Below are positions 46,554 to 54,408 of a stretch of DNA of 64,000 bases, one piece after another; position 1 is the stretch's first letter; each line of letters opens with the position of its first letter. A model generated the notes under the pieces. That model was not told where the DNA came from. It saw only the letters and a list, made by a program, of their open reading frames with translations, and did not search any database. The stretch is from positions 87,860 to 151,859 of the forward strand of contig JAPLDF010000065.1 in the NCBI GenBank assembly GCA_026391835.1. Reading direction: 5' to 3'. Source of the stretch: Bacteroidota bacterium (GTDB taxonomy: Bacteria > Bacteroidota > Bacteroidia > Bacteroidales > FEN-979). The position numbers and the translations under genes are program-made.

Positions 46554-48749
46554 ATGAAAAAAAAGACAAACGGCATCTCTGAACAAAGTTTGATTAGAGA
46601 TGCCTTGAAGCAAAGTGAAGAAAAATACCGGATGTTGCTTGACATGGCGGTGGATGCGTTTTTTCAGGGAGATCAAAACGGCAATTTTATTACGGTCAAT
46701 GACAAGGCTGTTGAATTAACGGGATATTCCAGGGGAGAACTGCTCAAAATGAACATGCGGGAATTGTTTCCCAACGACGGACTTATGTCAAATCCATTGA
46801 ATTATGACCTTTTATCAAGCGGGATTGCTATAAAAACAGAGCGGATGATCACCCGAAAGGACGGCAAGCGCCTCCTTATTGAAATGCATTCCAAGGCCAT
46901 GCCAAATGGAACATTCCAGTCACTGTTCAGGGACATTACCGAAAGCAGGAATGCTGAAATTGAGGCCCTCGACACCGAACTGAAATACCGCAACCTCCAC
47001 ATGAGCATGATGGACGGGTATGTTTTCGCGGACATGCAGGGGCACATCATCGACAGCAACGCTGCCTACCAGCGTATGCTAGGTTACAATGCCAGCGAAC
47101 TTAATGCACTTACATATGAAGAACTGACACCTGAAAAATGGCATGAGTTCGAACGTAAAATTGTTGCCGAGCAGATCCTTACCTTAGGACATTCGGCCGT
47201 TTACCAGAAAGAGTATGTTAAAAAAGACGGCACGGTTTTCCCCGTCGAACTGCGTACCTTCCTCGTGAGGAACGTGGCCGGTGAGAATGAGGGGATGTGG
47301 GCGATTGTGAGGGATATCACCGAGAGGAAACAATCAGAGGAGGCCCTGCGCAAGTCGGAGGAGAAATTCAGGAGTATCGTGGAATCTTCCCCCACAGCCA
47401 TGCACCTGTACCATCTCGACAGCAGTGACAACCTAATCCTGACCGGCGCCAACCCATCCGCCGACAGTGTCCTGGGAATTTCTCATGCACCGCTTATCGG
47501 GAAGACGATCCAGGAGGCTTTCCCGAATCTGACTGCAACCAACATCCCTGAGATATACACAAAAGTGGCCAAAGCTGAAACCGGTCCGCAATCGTTTGAA
47601 CTTTCCTACGTGGACGAACGGATTTCCGGTTACTTTACCGTTCATGTCTTCAAAACTGGTTCAAATTCCGTCACCATCGATTTTTTCGACATCACCAGGC
47701 GGCGTGAGACCGAAGAAGCCCTGCGCCGCTCCGAGATCGAATACCGCGATACGCTGGATTCACTCCCCGACTGGATCTATGTTGTTGATGAACAATACAA
47801 AATTGCGATGGTCAACGCTGCCCTGAAGGAAGAACTGATCAGGCACGGCATTAAGCCCGATTGCATCGGTGTGGAGATTGTCCCCGACTTCCCGTTTATC
47901 AGTTCCTCCACGCTTGAAGAGGTAAAGCTGGTGTTTAATACCGGCGTGGTATCCGTAAGTGAACAAAAAATCGAATTGAAAGGAAAAACCCTGCATGCCG
48001 AAATTACAAGGGTGCCCATTCTAAAGGACAACAAGGTTGTTAAAGTGATCCTGATGATCCGCGACCGCTCGAAAGAGAAGGAAATCGAAGAACTGAAACG
48101 GCGCAACACAGAACAAAAAGAGGTTTTGCTCAGGGAAATCCATCACCGGGTGAAAAACAACCTGGCCATCGTGATCAGCCTGTTAAACTTTCAGCTCCGC
48201 AACAATACCAATGAAGAGCTAACCCACATGATCATCGACATCCAGATGCGTATCCGCTCCATGGCACTGATCCACGAACATCTTTACCGCTCTGAGAATC
48301 TTGACCGTATCCCGCTGGCATCCTATATTGAATCGCTTGCTTACATGGTTATGACGGCGTTCAGCGGACACCGGATCAATCTTGTCAGGGAGCTTGACCC
48401 AATGGATGTAAGTATTGAAACGGCGCTGCCGATCGGGCTTATCATCAATGAACTTCTTACGAATGCTTTCAAATATGCTTTCCCCGACGGGGCACAGGGT
48501 GACATCCACCTCAGGCTTGAGAAAGAAGAAAATAACATGTGTACCCTGGTTGTCGAAGATAACGGCGTCGGCCTGCCGCCATCTTCCTCAATGGATTCCG
48601 AAAAATCGATCGGGCTCTACATTGTTCGTTTGCTCGTTGAACAACTGGAGGGAACTGTGGATATCAAACGGAACAATGGCACCTCCTTTTCAATCAGGTT
48701 CAGGAACCTGGTTACAAGGAAACAGGAGAAGTTGCCGCGTGAAGATTGA
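46554..48749 (+). CDS. Cytosolic multi-PAS sensor histidine kinase (HisKA_2 type)
   Basis: The 731-residue protein has no membrane helix. Four PAS domains follow one another (about 15-135, 140-260, 270-390 and 395-515). Clear PAS starts include KYRMLLDMAVDAFFQGDQNG and EKFRSIVESSPTAMHLYHLD. Then come the HisKA_2 box REIHHRVKNNLAIVISLLNF (about 530) and HATPase_c with NELLTNAFKYAFPD, EDNGVGLPP and SIGLYIVRLLVEQL. From the fourth PAS to the end it closely resembles the kinase behind hydG. The start ATG at 46554 follows a -7 box and is preferred over an in-frame TTG at 46545. No response regulator is adjacent. The signal is unknown. Confidence 0.94.
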   Translation: MKKKTNGISEQSLIRDALKQSEEKYRMLLDMAVDAFFQGDQNGNFITVNDKAVELTGYSRGELLKMNMRELFPNDGLMSNPLNYDLLSSGIAIKTERMITRKDGKRLLIEMHSKAMPNGTFQSLFRDITESRNAEIEALDTELKYRNLHMSMMDGYVFADMQGHIIDSNAAYQRMLGYNASELNALTYEELTPEKWHEFERKIVAEQILTLGHSAVYQKEYVKKDGTVFPVELRTFLVRNVAGENEGMWAIVRDITERKQSEEALRKSEEKFRSIVESSPTAMHLYHLDSSDNLILTGANPSADSVLGISHAPLIGKTIQEAFPNLTATNIPEIYTKVAKAETGPQSFELSYVDERISGYFTVHVFKTGSNSVTIDFFDITRRRETEEALRRSEIEYRDTLDSLPDWIYVVDEQYKIAMVNAALKEELIRHGIKPDCIGVEIVPDFPFISSSTLEEVKLVFNTGVVSVSEQKIELKGKTLHAEITRVPILKDNKVVKVILMIRDRSKEKEIEELKRRNTEQKEVLLREIHHRVKNNLAIVISLLNFQLRNNTNEELTHMIIDIQMRIRSMALIHEHLYRSENLDRIPLASYIESLAYMVMTAFSGHRINLVRELDPMDVSIETALPIGLIINELLTNAFKYAFPDGAQGDIHLRLEKEENNMCTLVVEDNGVGLPPSSSMDSEKSIGLYIVRLLVEQLEGTVDIKRNNGTSFSIRFRNLVTRKQEKLPRED

Positions 48750-49509
48750 CCACGCAAAACACCTCTGTCTCCACATGCCGTGAAGCAACGGCGATTTTAA
48801 TCCCGTTGGCATGCCTGCTGAACAGTTCATGAACCAGGCCGGGATGGTTATTCTCGGCCGAAAGGTGCGAAAGCACCAGGAGTTGCATGTGCTGGGGCCG
48901 GTGGGTGGTGAAGAGGTCCAGGGCCTGGGTATTCGACAGGTGCCCTTCCATCCCTCGGATGCGCTGTTTCAGATAATAGGGATAGCCTCCGTTTTCCAAC
49001 ATTTGTTCATCATAGTTTGCTTCCAGGAATGCAGCATGGCACTGGCTGAGATGTTGTGCCACATGCTCGCAGACGATGCCGATATCAGTGAAAATACCAA
49101 CCGTAACACCATTGCCGCTAACGGTGAAACTATGCGGTTCGGCGGCATCATGTTGTTTGGGAAATGGATTTACGCATAGATCGCCAATGTAAACCGGGAT
49201 GCCTGCCGAAAAATGTTTCAATATCTCCGGGGCAAGGTTCATCCTGCTGTTACGGTAAGTTGCGGGAGTTACATAAACCGGGATATTGTATTTCCGCGAG
49301 AGCACCTCGGCCCCGCGTGTATGGTCGGTGTGCTCATGGGTGATGAAAATCGCCCTGACAATTCCGATAGGCAATCCCATGCGCATCATCCTGCGCTCTG
49401 TTTCCCGGCAGGAGATGCCGGCATCGATAAGCACAGCTTCGGCACCGTTGCTGATATAGTAACAGTTTCCGTTGCTTCCAGAATTGAGCGCGGCAAGGTA
49501 GAGGGACAT
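48712..49509 (-). CDS. MBL-fold metallo-hydrolase, WalJ/YycJ-like
   Basis: The 265-residue protein has the metallo-beta-lactamase fold. It shows LNSGSNGNCYYIS at the start, the metal motif FITHEHTDHTRG (HxHxDH), DIGIVCEHVAQHL and the later LEANYDEQML and LSHLSAENNHP. This pattern matches the WalJ/YycJ group, putative 5'-to-3' DNA exonucleases or related hydrolases. The start at 49509 gives the conserved N-terminus MSLYLAALNSGSNGN. An upstream extension to 49572 is not conserved in style. Its end overlaps the convergent kinase gene by 38 nt. Confidence 0.9.
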   Translation of the reverse strand: MSLYLAALNSGSNGNCYYISNGAEAVLIDAGISCRETERRMMRMGLPIGIVRAIFITHEHTDHTRGAEVLSRKYNIPVYVTPATYRNSRMNLAPEILKHFSAGIPVYIGDLCVNPFPKQHDAAEPHSFTVSGNGVTVGIFTDIGIVCEHVAQHLSQCHAAFLEANYDEQMLENGGYPYYLKQRIRGMEGHLSNTQALDLFTTHRPQHMQLLVLSHLSAENNHPGLVHELFSRHANGIKIAVASRHVETEVFCVVNLHAATSPVSL

Positions 49510-49703
49510 GGGTGCAAAGAACGGGAAAAAATCAGTTCGTTTGATGCTGGTTGGACACGCCGGGCAGATCATTCACTTTCCGCCGCTTCAATCGCCCACC
49601 CTGAAAATATTATTATCAGACAAAAAGGATGGTCACGATAAACATGTACAGTGTGGTCAGTGGTTTCGGTTTTTCCACCAGATTGCTCATCTTACCCTAA
49701 GCC

Positions 49704-49713
49704 GGGGGGGGGG
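49704..49713. repeat. G10 homopolymer tract
   Basis: Ten consecutive G residues lie 32 nt upstream of the degenerate FtsX-type permease remnant. Long G runs are rare in this window. It may be a slippage site or an assembly error. Confidence 0.8.
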
Positions 49714-49744
49714 ACTTAAGTTATTATAAAATAAAACATTTCAT

Positions 49745-50119
49745 TTGATGGGATATTTTGCCATACTGGCAATTTTGTTAGCCAGCATGGGATTATCCGG
49801 TATGGCTTCCTTTATCACGGCAAGCCGCACGAAAGCAATAGGCATACGCAAAGCAAACGGGGCAACTGTTTCGGAAATAATGTTAATGCTTAATTTCAGT
49901 TTCATCAGGGGGATCGCCATCGCATTTGTCATAGCCGTACCTGTGGCCTGGTATGCCATGTACAGGTGATTGGAAAGCTTTGTCTCCAGGAGTCCCCTGA
50001 GCTGGTGGATTTTTGCATTGGCGGGTTTGCATGTTATCGTGATTGCATTGCTCACCGTGAGCTGGCAAAGCTGGCGGGCGGCAAAACGGAATCCTGCATT
50101 GGCGCTGAAGCATGAATAG
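49745..50119 (+). pseudogene. Remnant of an FtsX/MacB-like ABC transporter permease
   Basis: The frame encodes only the last ~120 residues of a MacB/FtsX-like permease. YFAILAILLASMGLSGMASF and TKAIGIRKANGATVSEIM match the final cytoplasmic loop and helices of the family. The reading frame then meets TGA at 49967-49969, exactly where relatives have a Trp codon (TGG) in the phrase W-L-E-x-F. It continues in the same frame for 49 residues (LESFVSRSPLSWWIFALAGL, then TVSWQSWRAAKRNPALALKH) to a normal end. The first ~650 residues are absent, with an in-frame stop at 49727. This is a dead gene fragment, not a functional small protein. Confidence 0.82.
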
Positions 50120-50342
50120 ATGAATCAAATTATACAATGAATTATCTGTATACAGCAATCATTCGGATTTCACACGAAATCAGGTTGGCAACATGATCAA
50201 CCTCCCGGGCCTGGCAATTTGCAATGATATTCCATCATCATAATTTTGAGCACTCTTGCCGGAAATTTCAATGGTTTGACCGATTTGATTTTATTTTAAA
50301 TATTCTGTGATATATTTTAGCCACATTAAACATATCTTTATT

Positions 50343-51443
50343 ATGACAGTAAATTTTTTCACCATCCTGACCATCATCAGCATGTTCCTCACAATGATCC
50401 TGTCATTGTTCTTCTTTGTCAATAAAAGAGGTTTTGTACTTGAAAATAAAATGCTTGCCATGCTCCTGTTGTTTTTTAACTTTCAGATATTCTACTCTTT
50501 TGCAACAAGTTCGTTTGCCTGTCACTATTTCATGGATTGGCATAAATCACTTTTTCTGGTCAGGCAATCTTCTTTTCTGACAGGCCCGCTACTGTACCTC
50601 TATGTCAATTCGTTTCTGAAGAGAATGGATGTTTTCGATTATCGCATGTCCGTTCACTTTTTGCCATTTACTGGCGCTGTAATTTTCCTTCTTTTCTACT
50701 TCAGAAATCTGGATCAACTTGTCATTTGGGAATCAATTATCGACCTGAATTACACCATGCTGATCCTCACCCACAACCTGGTATATATCGTGCTCACCCT
50801 GTTGAGCATGAAATCAGCGACCGTACGCGCCAGGGGATTTTATGAGAGTATCCTGACCTCCTCCCATAACAGGTGGCTTCAGATTCTGCTGATGGGCTTT
50901 ATCATTATCTGGATCATGAATTTAACTTCTTTCGCGGCCTATATGATTGTGAAGGGCCCTGGCTGGGGTGCCTATACCGGTAGTATTTCTGCCCTTGTTG
51001 CTTTTTTATTCATCAACACCATCATATTCGTACTCCTTTTCAAACCTGATGTTTATTATGTAATTGCGAAATATAAACACAATAAGCTGACACAACCCGA
51101 TAAATCAGAGTACCTGCAAAAATTGAATTCCTGCATGGAAACCCAAAAACCATTCCTCAACCCGGACATCTCCCTGGAAACACTTGCCAGTGAAATCAAT
51201 GTAAACCCCAGGATTCTGTCTCAAATAATCAACGAATCTTTCAATAAGAATTTTAAAAGCTATATTCTGGAATACAGGATTAAAGAGAGCATGCAGATAT
51301 TATCGGATTCAAAACACAGGAACCTGACCATTCTTGAAATTCTTTACCAGGTGGGGTTCAATTCGAAGTCGGCCTTCAATAACCAGTTTAAATTATTCAC
51401 CAATCTCACTCCCATAGAATACCGGTCAAAAGCCATTGGCTGA
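50343..51443 (+). CDS. Membrane-bound AraC-family transcriptional regulator, copy 1
   Basis: The 366-residue protein has seven hydrophobic segments in its first ~240 residues (from FFTILTIISMFLTMILSLFFF). A C-terminal AraC HTH domain follows at about 265-366 (ISLETLASEINVNPRILSQII, then ILEILYQVGFNSKSAFNNQF and the closing FTNLTPIEYRS). The start at 50343 begins the first helix cleanly. Such membrane-tethered AraC proteins in Bacteroidota may sense envelope or small hydrophobic signals. A closely related gene follows directly. It lies just after the permease remnant, at the start of the AT-rich stretch. Confidence 0.9.
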   Translation: MTVNFFTILTIISMFLTMILSLFFFVNKRGFVLENKMLAMLLLFFNFQIFYSFATSSFACHYFMDWHKSLFLVRQSSFLTGPLLYLYVNSFLKRMDVFDYRMSVHFLPFTGAVIFLLFYFRNLDQLVIWESIIDLNYTMLILTHNLVYIVLTLLSMKSATVRARGFYESILTSSHNRWLQILLMGFIIIWIMNLTSFAAYMIVKGPGWGAYTGSISALVAFLFINTIIFVLLFKPDVYYVIAKYKHNKLTQPDKSEYLQKLNSCMETQKPFLNPDISLETLASEINVNPRILSQIINESFNKNFKSYILEYRIKESMQILSDSKHRNLTILEILYQVGFNSKSAFNNQFKLFTNLTPIEYRSKAIG

Positions 51444-51518
51444 TTCTTCCCGGCTATCCCGGAAATTTTGGGTGTATGTTCAGGAAAATCCTTATTACAT
51501 AAACGAATTAAAAATAGA

Positions 51519-52604
51519 ATGATAATTTTCATCTATAGTATTGCATTGTTGGGCATGTTTATGACGCTTGTTTTGTTCTTTTTCTTTTTGATTACCCCGA
51601 AAGGCAATAAAAATGAAAACCGGATATTGGCAGCACTGATACTTGTTTTCGGATTCCAGATTTTTATTGCACTATCCATGGGCAATTATGGATTTCAGTA
51701 TTTTAGTAAGCCACATTTGTACATTTATGCTTTAAAATTAACTTGTTTTCTGTCAGGGCCTTTGATCTATTATTACACCAGGGCTTTTCTGAATAAAAAC
51801 AAATCCATTAAATTTCATCTCGTTCATTTTACCCCTTTTATTTGCAGCCTGCTCTTCTTCGGCTATTCCAGGTTTGATCTATATTTAATCTCAAAAACCT
51901 CTGTTTTAATTCATTCACTGTGCCTTCTTCAAAATCTCGTATACATAACAGGTTCAATATATCTCATAAAAAACAGCAAGGCTCCGTTCAAGTCCGCCAT
52001 CAGTAATTTACAAGATTTTTCATTCATGAACTGGGTGCAGGTTGTTTTATTGGGTTACATTGTCATCTGGGTGGTCCAGCTTAATTCCCTTTCTGTTTAT
52101 GTGATTTTAAGACAACCGGGCTGGTGTGCTTATACGGGCAGCATATTCGCATTAATTGTACTCATGTTCACTTTATTGATCATATTCCTGCTGCTACTAA
52201 AACCTGAGATTTATCATATAACAAAATACAAGAACAAAAACCTGCACGAATTATCAAAAGGCGATTGTTTACAAAAGCTCAATGATTATTTTAAGCTCAA
52301 AAAACCATACTTAAATGGGGATATTACATTGGAAGACGTGGCAACCGATATTTCAATCAGTCCGAGGCTGTTGTCACAGGTGATCAATGAATATTGTAAA
52401 CGGAATTTTAAAGCCTTTGTGAATGATTTCCGTATCAGGGAATGTGTCAGGCTGTTTGCTGAAGACACCAACAATGAAAAAACAATTCAGGAAGTCTATT
52501 ACATGGCAGGCTTCAATTCAAGGTCAGTCTTCAACGATTTGTTTAAAGCACACACAGGGTTAACGCCAAAAGAATTCAAAGAGAAAATACAAACAGGCAA
52601 ATAA
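51519..52604 (+). CDS. Membrane-bound AraC-family transcriptional regulator, copy 2
   Basis: The 361-residue protein has the same build as the preceding gene: seven hydrophobic segments, then an AraC HTH domain (ITLEDVATDISISPRLLSQVI, then IQEVYYMAGFNSRSVFNDLF and GLTPKEFKE). Shared phrases across the membrane part (SFLTGPLLYLYVNSFL against CFLSGPLIYYYTRAFL, and PGWGAYTGSISALVAF against PGWCAYTGSIFALIVL) show a tandem duplication. The ATG at 51519 was chosen because the upstream extension is not hydrophobic. It is followed by a T9SS cargo gene, a possible target. Confidence 0.9.
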   Translation: MIIFIYSIALLGMFMTLVLFFFFLITPKGNKNENRILAALILVFGFQIFIALSMGNYGFQYFSKPHLYIYALKLTCFLSGPLIYYYTRAFLNKNKSIKFHLVHFTPFICSLLFFGYSRFDLYLISKTSVLIHSLCLLQNLVYITGSIYLIKNSKAPFKSAISNLQDFSFMNWVQVVLLGYIVIWVVQLNSLSVYVILRQPGWCAYTGSIFALIVLMFTLLIIFLLLLKPEIYHITKYKNKNLHELSKGDCLQKLNDYFKLKKPYLNGDITLEDVATDISISPRLLSQVINEYCKRNFKAFVNDFRIRECVRLFAEDTNNEKTIQEVYYMAGFNSRSVFNDLFKAHTGLTPKEFKEKIQTGK

Positions 52605-52669
52605 TGACTAAATATTGCGTTCGAAAACATGTTCCCGAACAATTAGCCAAAGTCTTCTTGCCTATTTTG

Positions 52670-52699
52670 TGCTAATTATTAAAACCTTAAAAATTAGCA
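52670..52699 (+). promoter_or_regulatory. Inverted repeat directly before the T9SS cargo start codon
   Basis: TGCTAATT (52670-52677) and AATTAGCA (52692-52699) form an 8-bp perfect inverted repeat with a 14-nt spacer. The second arm ends 1 nt before the ATG at 52701. It could be an operator for the neighbouring AraC proteins or a hairpin that hides the start region. Confidence 0.45.
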
Positions 52700-52700
52700 T

Positions 52701-54122
52701 ATGAAAAAATTAGCACTAACATCAGCCTTGCTTTTAATTTTTGGGATTATTGCCACTTCACAACCAATACCCCCGGATAGTCTTTATCTGGGACAAATAC
52801 CTCCTGGGAGTCAAAGAAAAATATTTAACCTTTTTGCTGACCCGGGGTATTATGCTGTTGAAAAAATTGCTGTATCGCCGGATGGAAAAGAAATTTATTA
52901 TGAGGAGACAAACAGCATCTGGATATCTTACAAGTTTAAATATTATAAATATTACAATGATAAATGGAATGGACCGGTCAATTTATTTACTGGTTATTAT
53001 TGTCTTTCAATATCGCCCGATGGGAATTCTATGTATTTTGAAAATAATAATTACAATGACTGCTGGATTTCAGATAAACAGGGTGCAGCGTGGAATCCTC
53101 CTGTCAGGTTTTTAGAAAATTTCAATGTCCATTCCCTGAACTATACAAACCTTGGCAATTATTATTTGTCTTCAAATCCGGCAGGGTGTTTGGGTCAAAG
53201 AGATGTTTGCAAACTCATCACAGAAAATTCTGACACATCAGTGGCCGGATTGGGTCTCCCGGTAAATTCGAGTGCAAATGAAGGTGATTTTTTTATTTCA
53301 ATTGACGAGTCATTCATGATTGTTATGTCGGACAAATCGGGTGGTTACGGAAGTACTGACTTATACATAAGTTACAGGAAAAGTAATGACCATTGGACCA
53401 ATCCCAAAAACCTGGGCACATCAGTAAATACGTCAGGTGATGATTTTGGTCCTTATGTAACAACCGACAATAAATACCTGTTCTATGAGAGTGGATATTC
53501 CAGCCCCAGTTCAATATATTGGGTACAGGTTGATCAACTGATCGATAGCCTGAGATTTACCAATTTTTTACCTTATGTGAGAAATCAGGTCCCTGATCAA
53601 ACAGCTGTTATCAGGCAGTCATTCAATTTTACTCTTCCCGACAGTACCTTCATCGATGATGATGGCAACAATACACTGACCTACTCGGCTAAACTCACCA
53701 ACGGAAACCCATTACCTGCATGGTTGACCTTTGACACCCTGGCGGGTACATTTATCGGCACGCCTGAAATAATTGAAACATTGAATATCAGGGTTACTGC
53801 AACCGATACGGCCGGGGCAGCTGCTTCAACGAGCTTTAAAATCATGGTAAAATATCCTGTTTCAATTGATCAGGTATACGGGCAACCTGAATGGGTGAGG
53901 ATCTTTCCAAATCCGACAGACGGGTTGATAAATATATCGTTAGGAGAATTATCGGGTAAAACGGCCAAGATTGAAATCAGGAATCCTGAAGGAGAAGTAA
54001 TTCTGAAATCAACATTTTTAAATTCCATTCTTCTTAGCTTTACAGACAAACCAAAGGGATTGTATCTGGCAAAAGTTTCTTTTGAGAATTGCATGATCAT
54101 CAGAAAGTTTATAGTCGAATAG
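52701..54122 (+). CDS. Secreted PD40 beta-propeller / Ig-like protein with T9SS sorting domain
   Basis: The 473-residue protein has a signal peptide (MKKLALTSALLLIFGIIATS). A WD40-like PD40 region follows at about 45-280 (KIAVSPDGKEIYYEET, LSISPDGNSMYFENN, MSDKSGGYGSTDLYISYR). A putative Ig/He_PIG domain is at about 295-385 (FTLPDSTFIDDDGNNTLTYSA, AWLTFDTLAGTFIGTP). A type A T9SS C-terminal domain ends the chain (VRIFPNPTDGLINISLG, PKGLYLAKVSF, ending RKFIVE). It should be exported through the type IX system and fixed at or released from the surface. This is direct evidence that the organism has T9SS, although no T9SS machinery genes are in the window. Confidence 0.9.
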   Translation: MKKLALTSALLLIFGIIATSQPIPPDSLYLGQIPPGSQRKIFNLFADPGYYAVEKIAVSPDGKEIYYEETNSIWISYKFKYYKYYNDKWNGPVNLFTGYYCLSISPDGNSMYFENNNYNDCWISDKQGAAWNPPVRFLENFNVHSLNYTNLGNYYLSSNPAGCLGQRDVCKLITENSDTSVAGLGLPVNSSANEGDFFISIDESFMIVMSDKSGGYGSTDLYISYRKSNDHWTNPKNLGTSVNTSGDDFGPYVTTDNKYLFYESGYSSPSSIYWVQVDQLIDSLRFTNFLPYVRNQVPDQTAVIRQSFNFTLPDSTFIDDDGNNTLTYSAKLTNGNPLPAWLTFDTLAGTFIGTPEIIETLNIRVTATDTAGAAASTSFKIMVKYPVSIDQVYGQPEWVRIFPNPTDGLINISLGELSGKTAKIEIRNPEGEVILKSTFLNSILLSFTDKPKGLYLAKVSFENCMIIRKFIVE

Positions 54123-54226
54123 ATGCCAATTTGCCTTTGAATCAAAAAAAAAGGTCCATTAACCTGTTAAAGGTCGACAAGGCTCCTTCTTTATACTTCT
54201 TTTGTGCAGAATTTAAAAATCGAACT

Positions 54227-54370
54227 ATGCAACAAAAAGAACGAACCATGAAAAACCTGGTTGAAAATGATGCCGTCACCCTGGTTAAGTTATCGGACGA
54301 CCGGATTCCGAATATGATCCACACCGGCATATCCAACACGGGCGCAGCAGGGACAAATCCAACAGAATAA
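54227..54370 (+). CDS. Possible small peptide gene (47 aa)
   Basis: A short frame encodes MQQKERTMKNLVENDAVTLV and then a hydrophilic tail ending in Gly/Ala/Thr/Asn/Pro residues. A second ATG lies at 54248. The frame has an acceptable codon pattern and lies 104 nt after the T9SS cargo gene and 38 nt before a serine hydrolase gene. I do not recognise it. The charged N-terminal half and small-residue C-terminal half resemble a leader-core peptide layout, but no modification enzyme is adjacent. It may also be non-coding. Confidence 0.35.
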   Translation: MQQKERTMKNLVENDAVTLVKLSDDRIPNMIHTGISNTGAAGTNPTE

Positions 54371-54408
54371 ATTAATTATGAGCATAATAGAAAATAAAAA
54401 AAGCACTT

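Noticed and set aside
49510..49703. Missing N-terminal part of the permease upstream of the G run
   Set aside because: I read the three + strand frames here and found no permease-like phrases.
49745..49969. Functional 74-residue membrane peptide
   Set aside because: Its sequence is the end of an FtsX/MacB permease, and the family match continues in the same frame after the stop.
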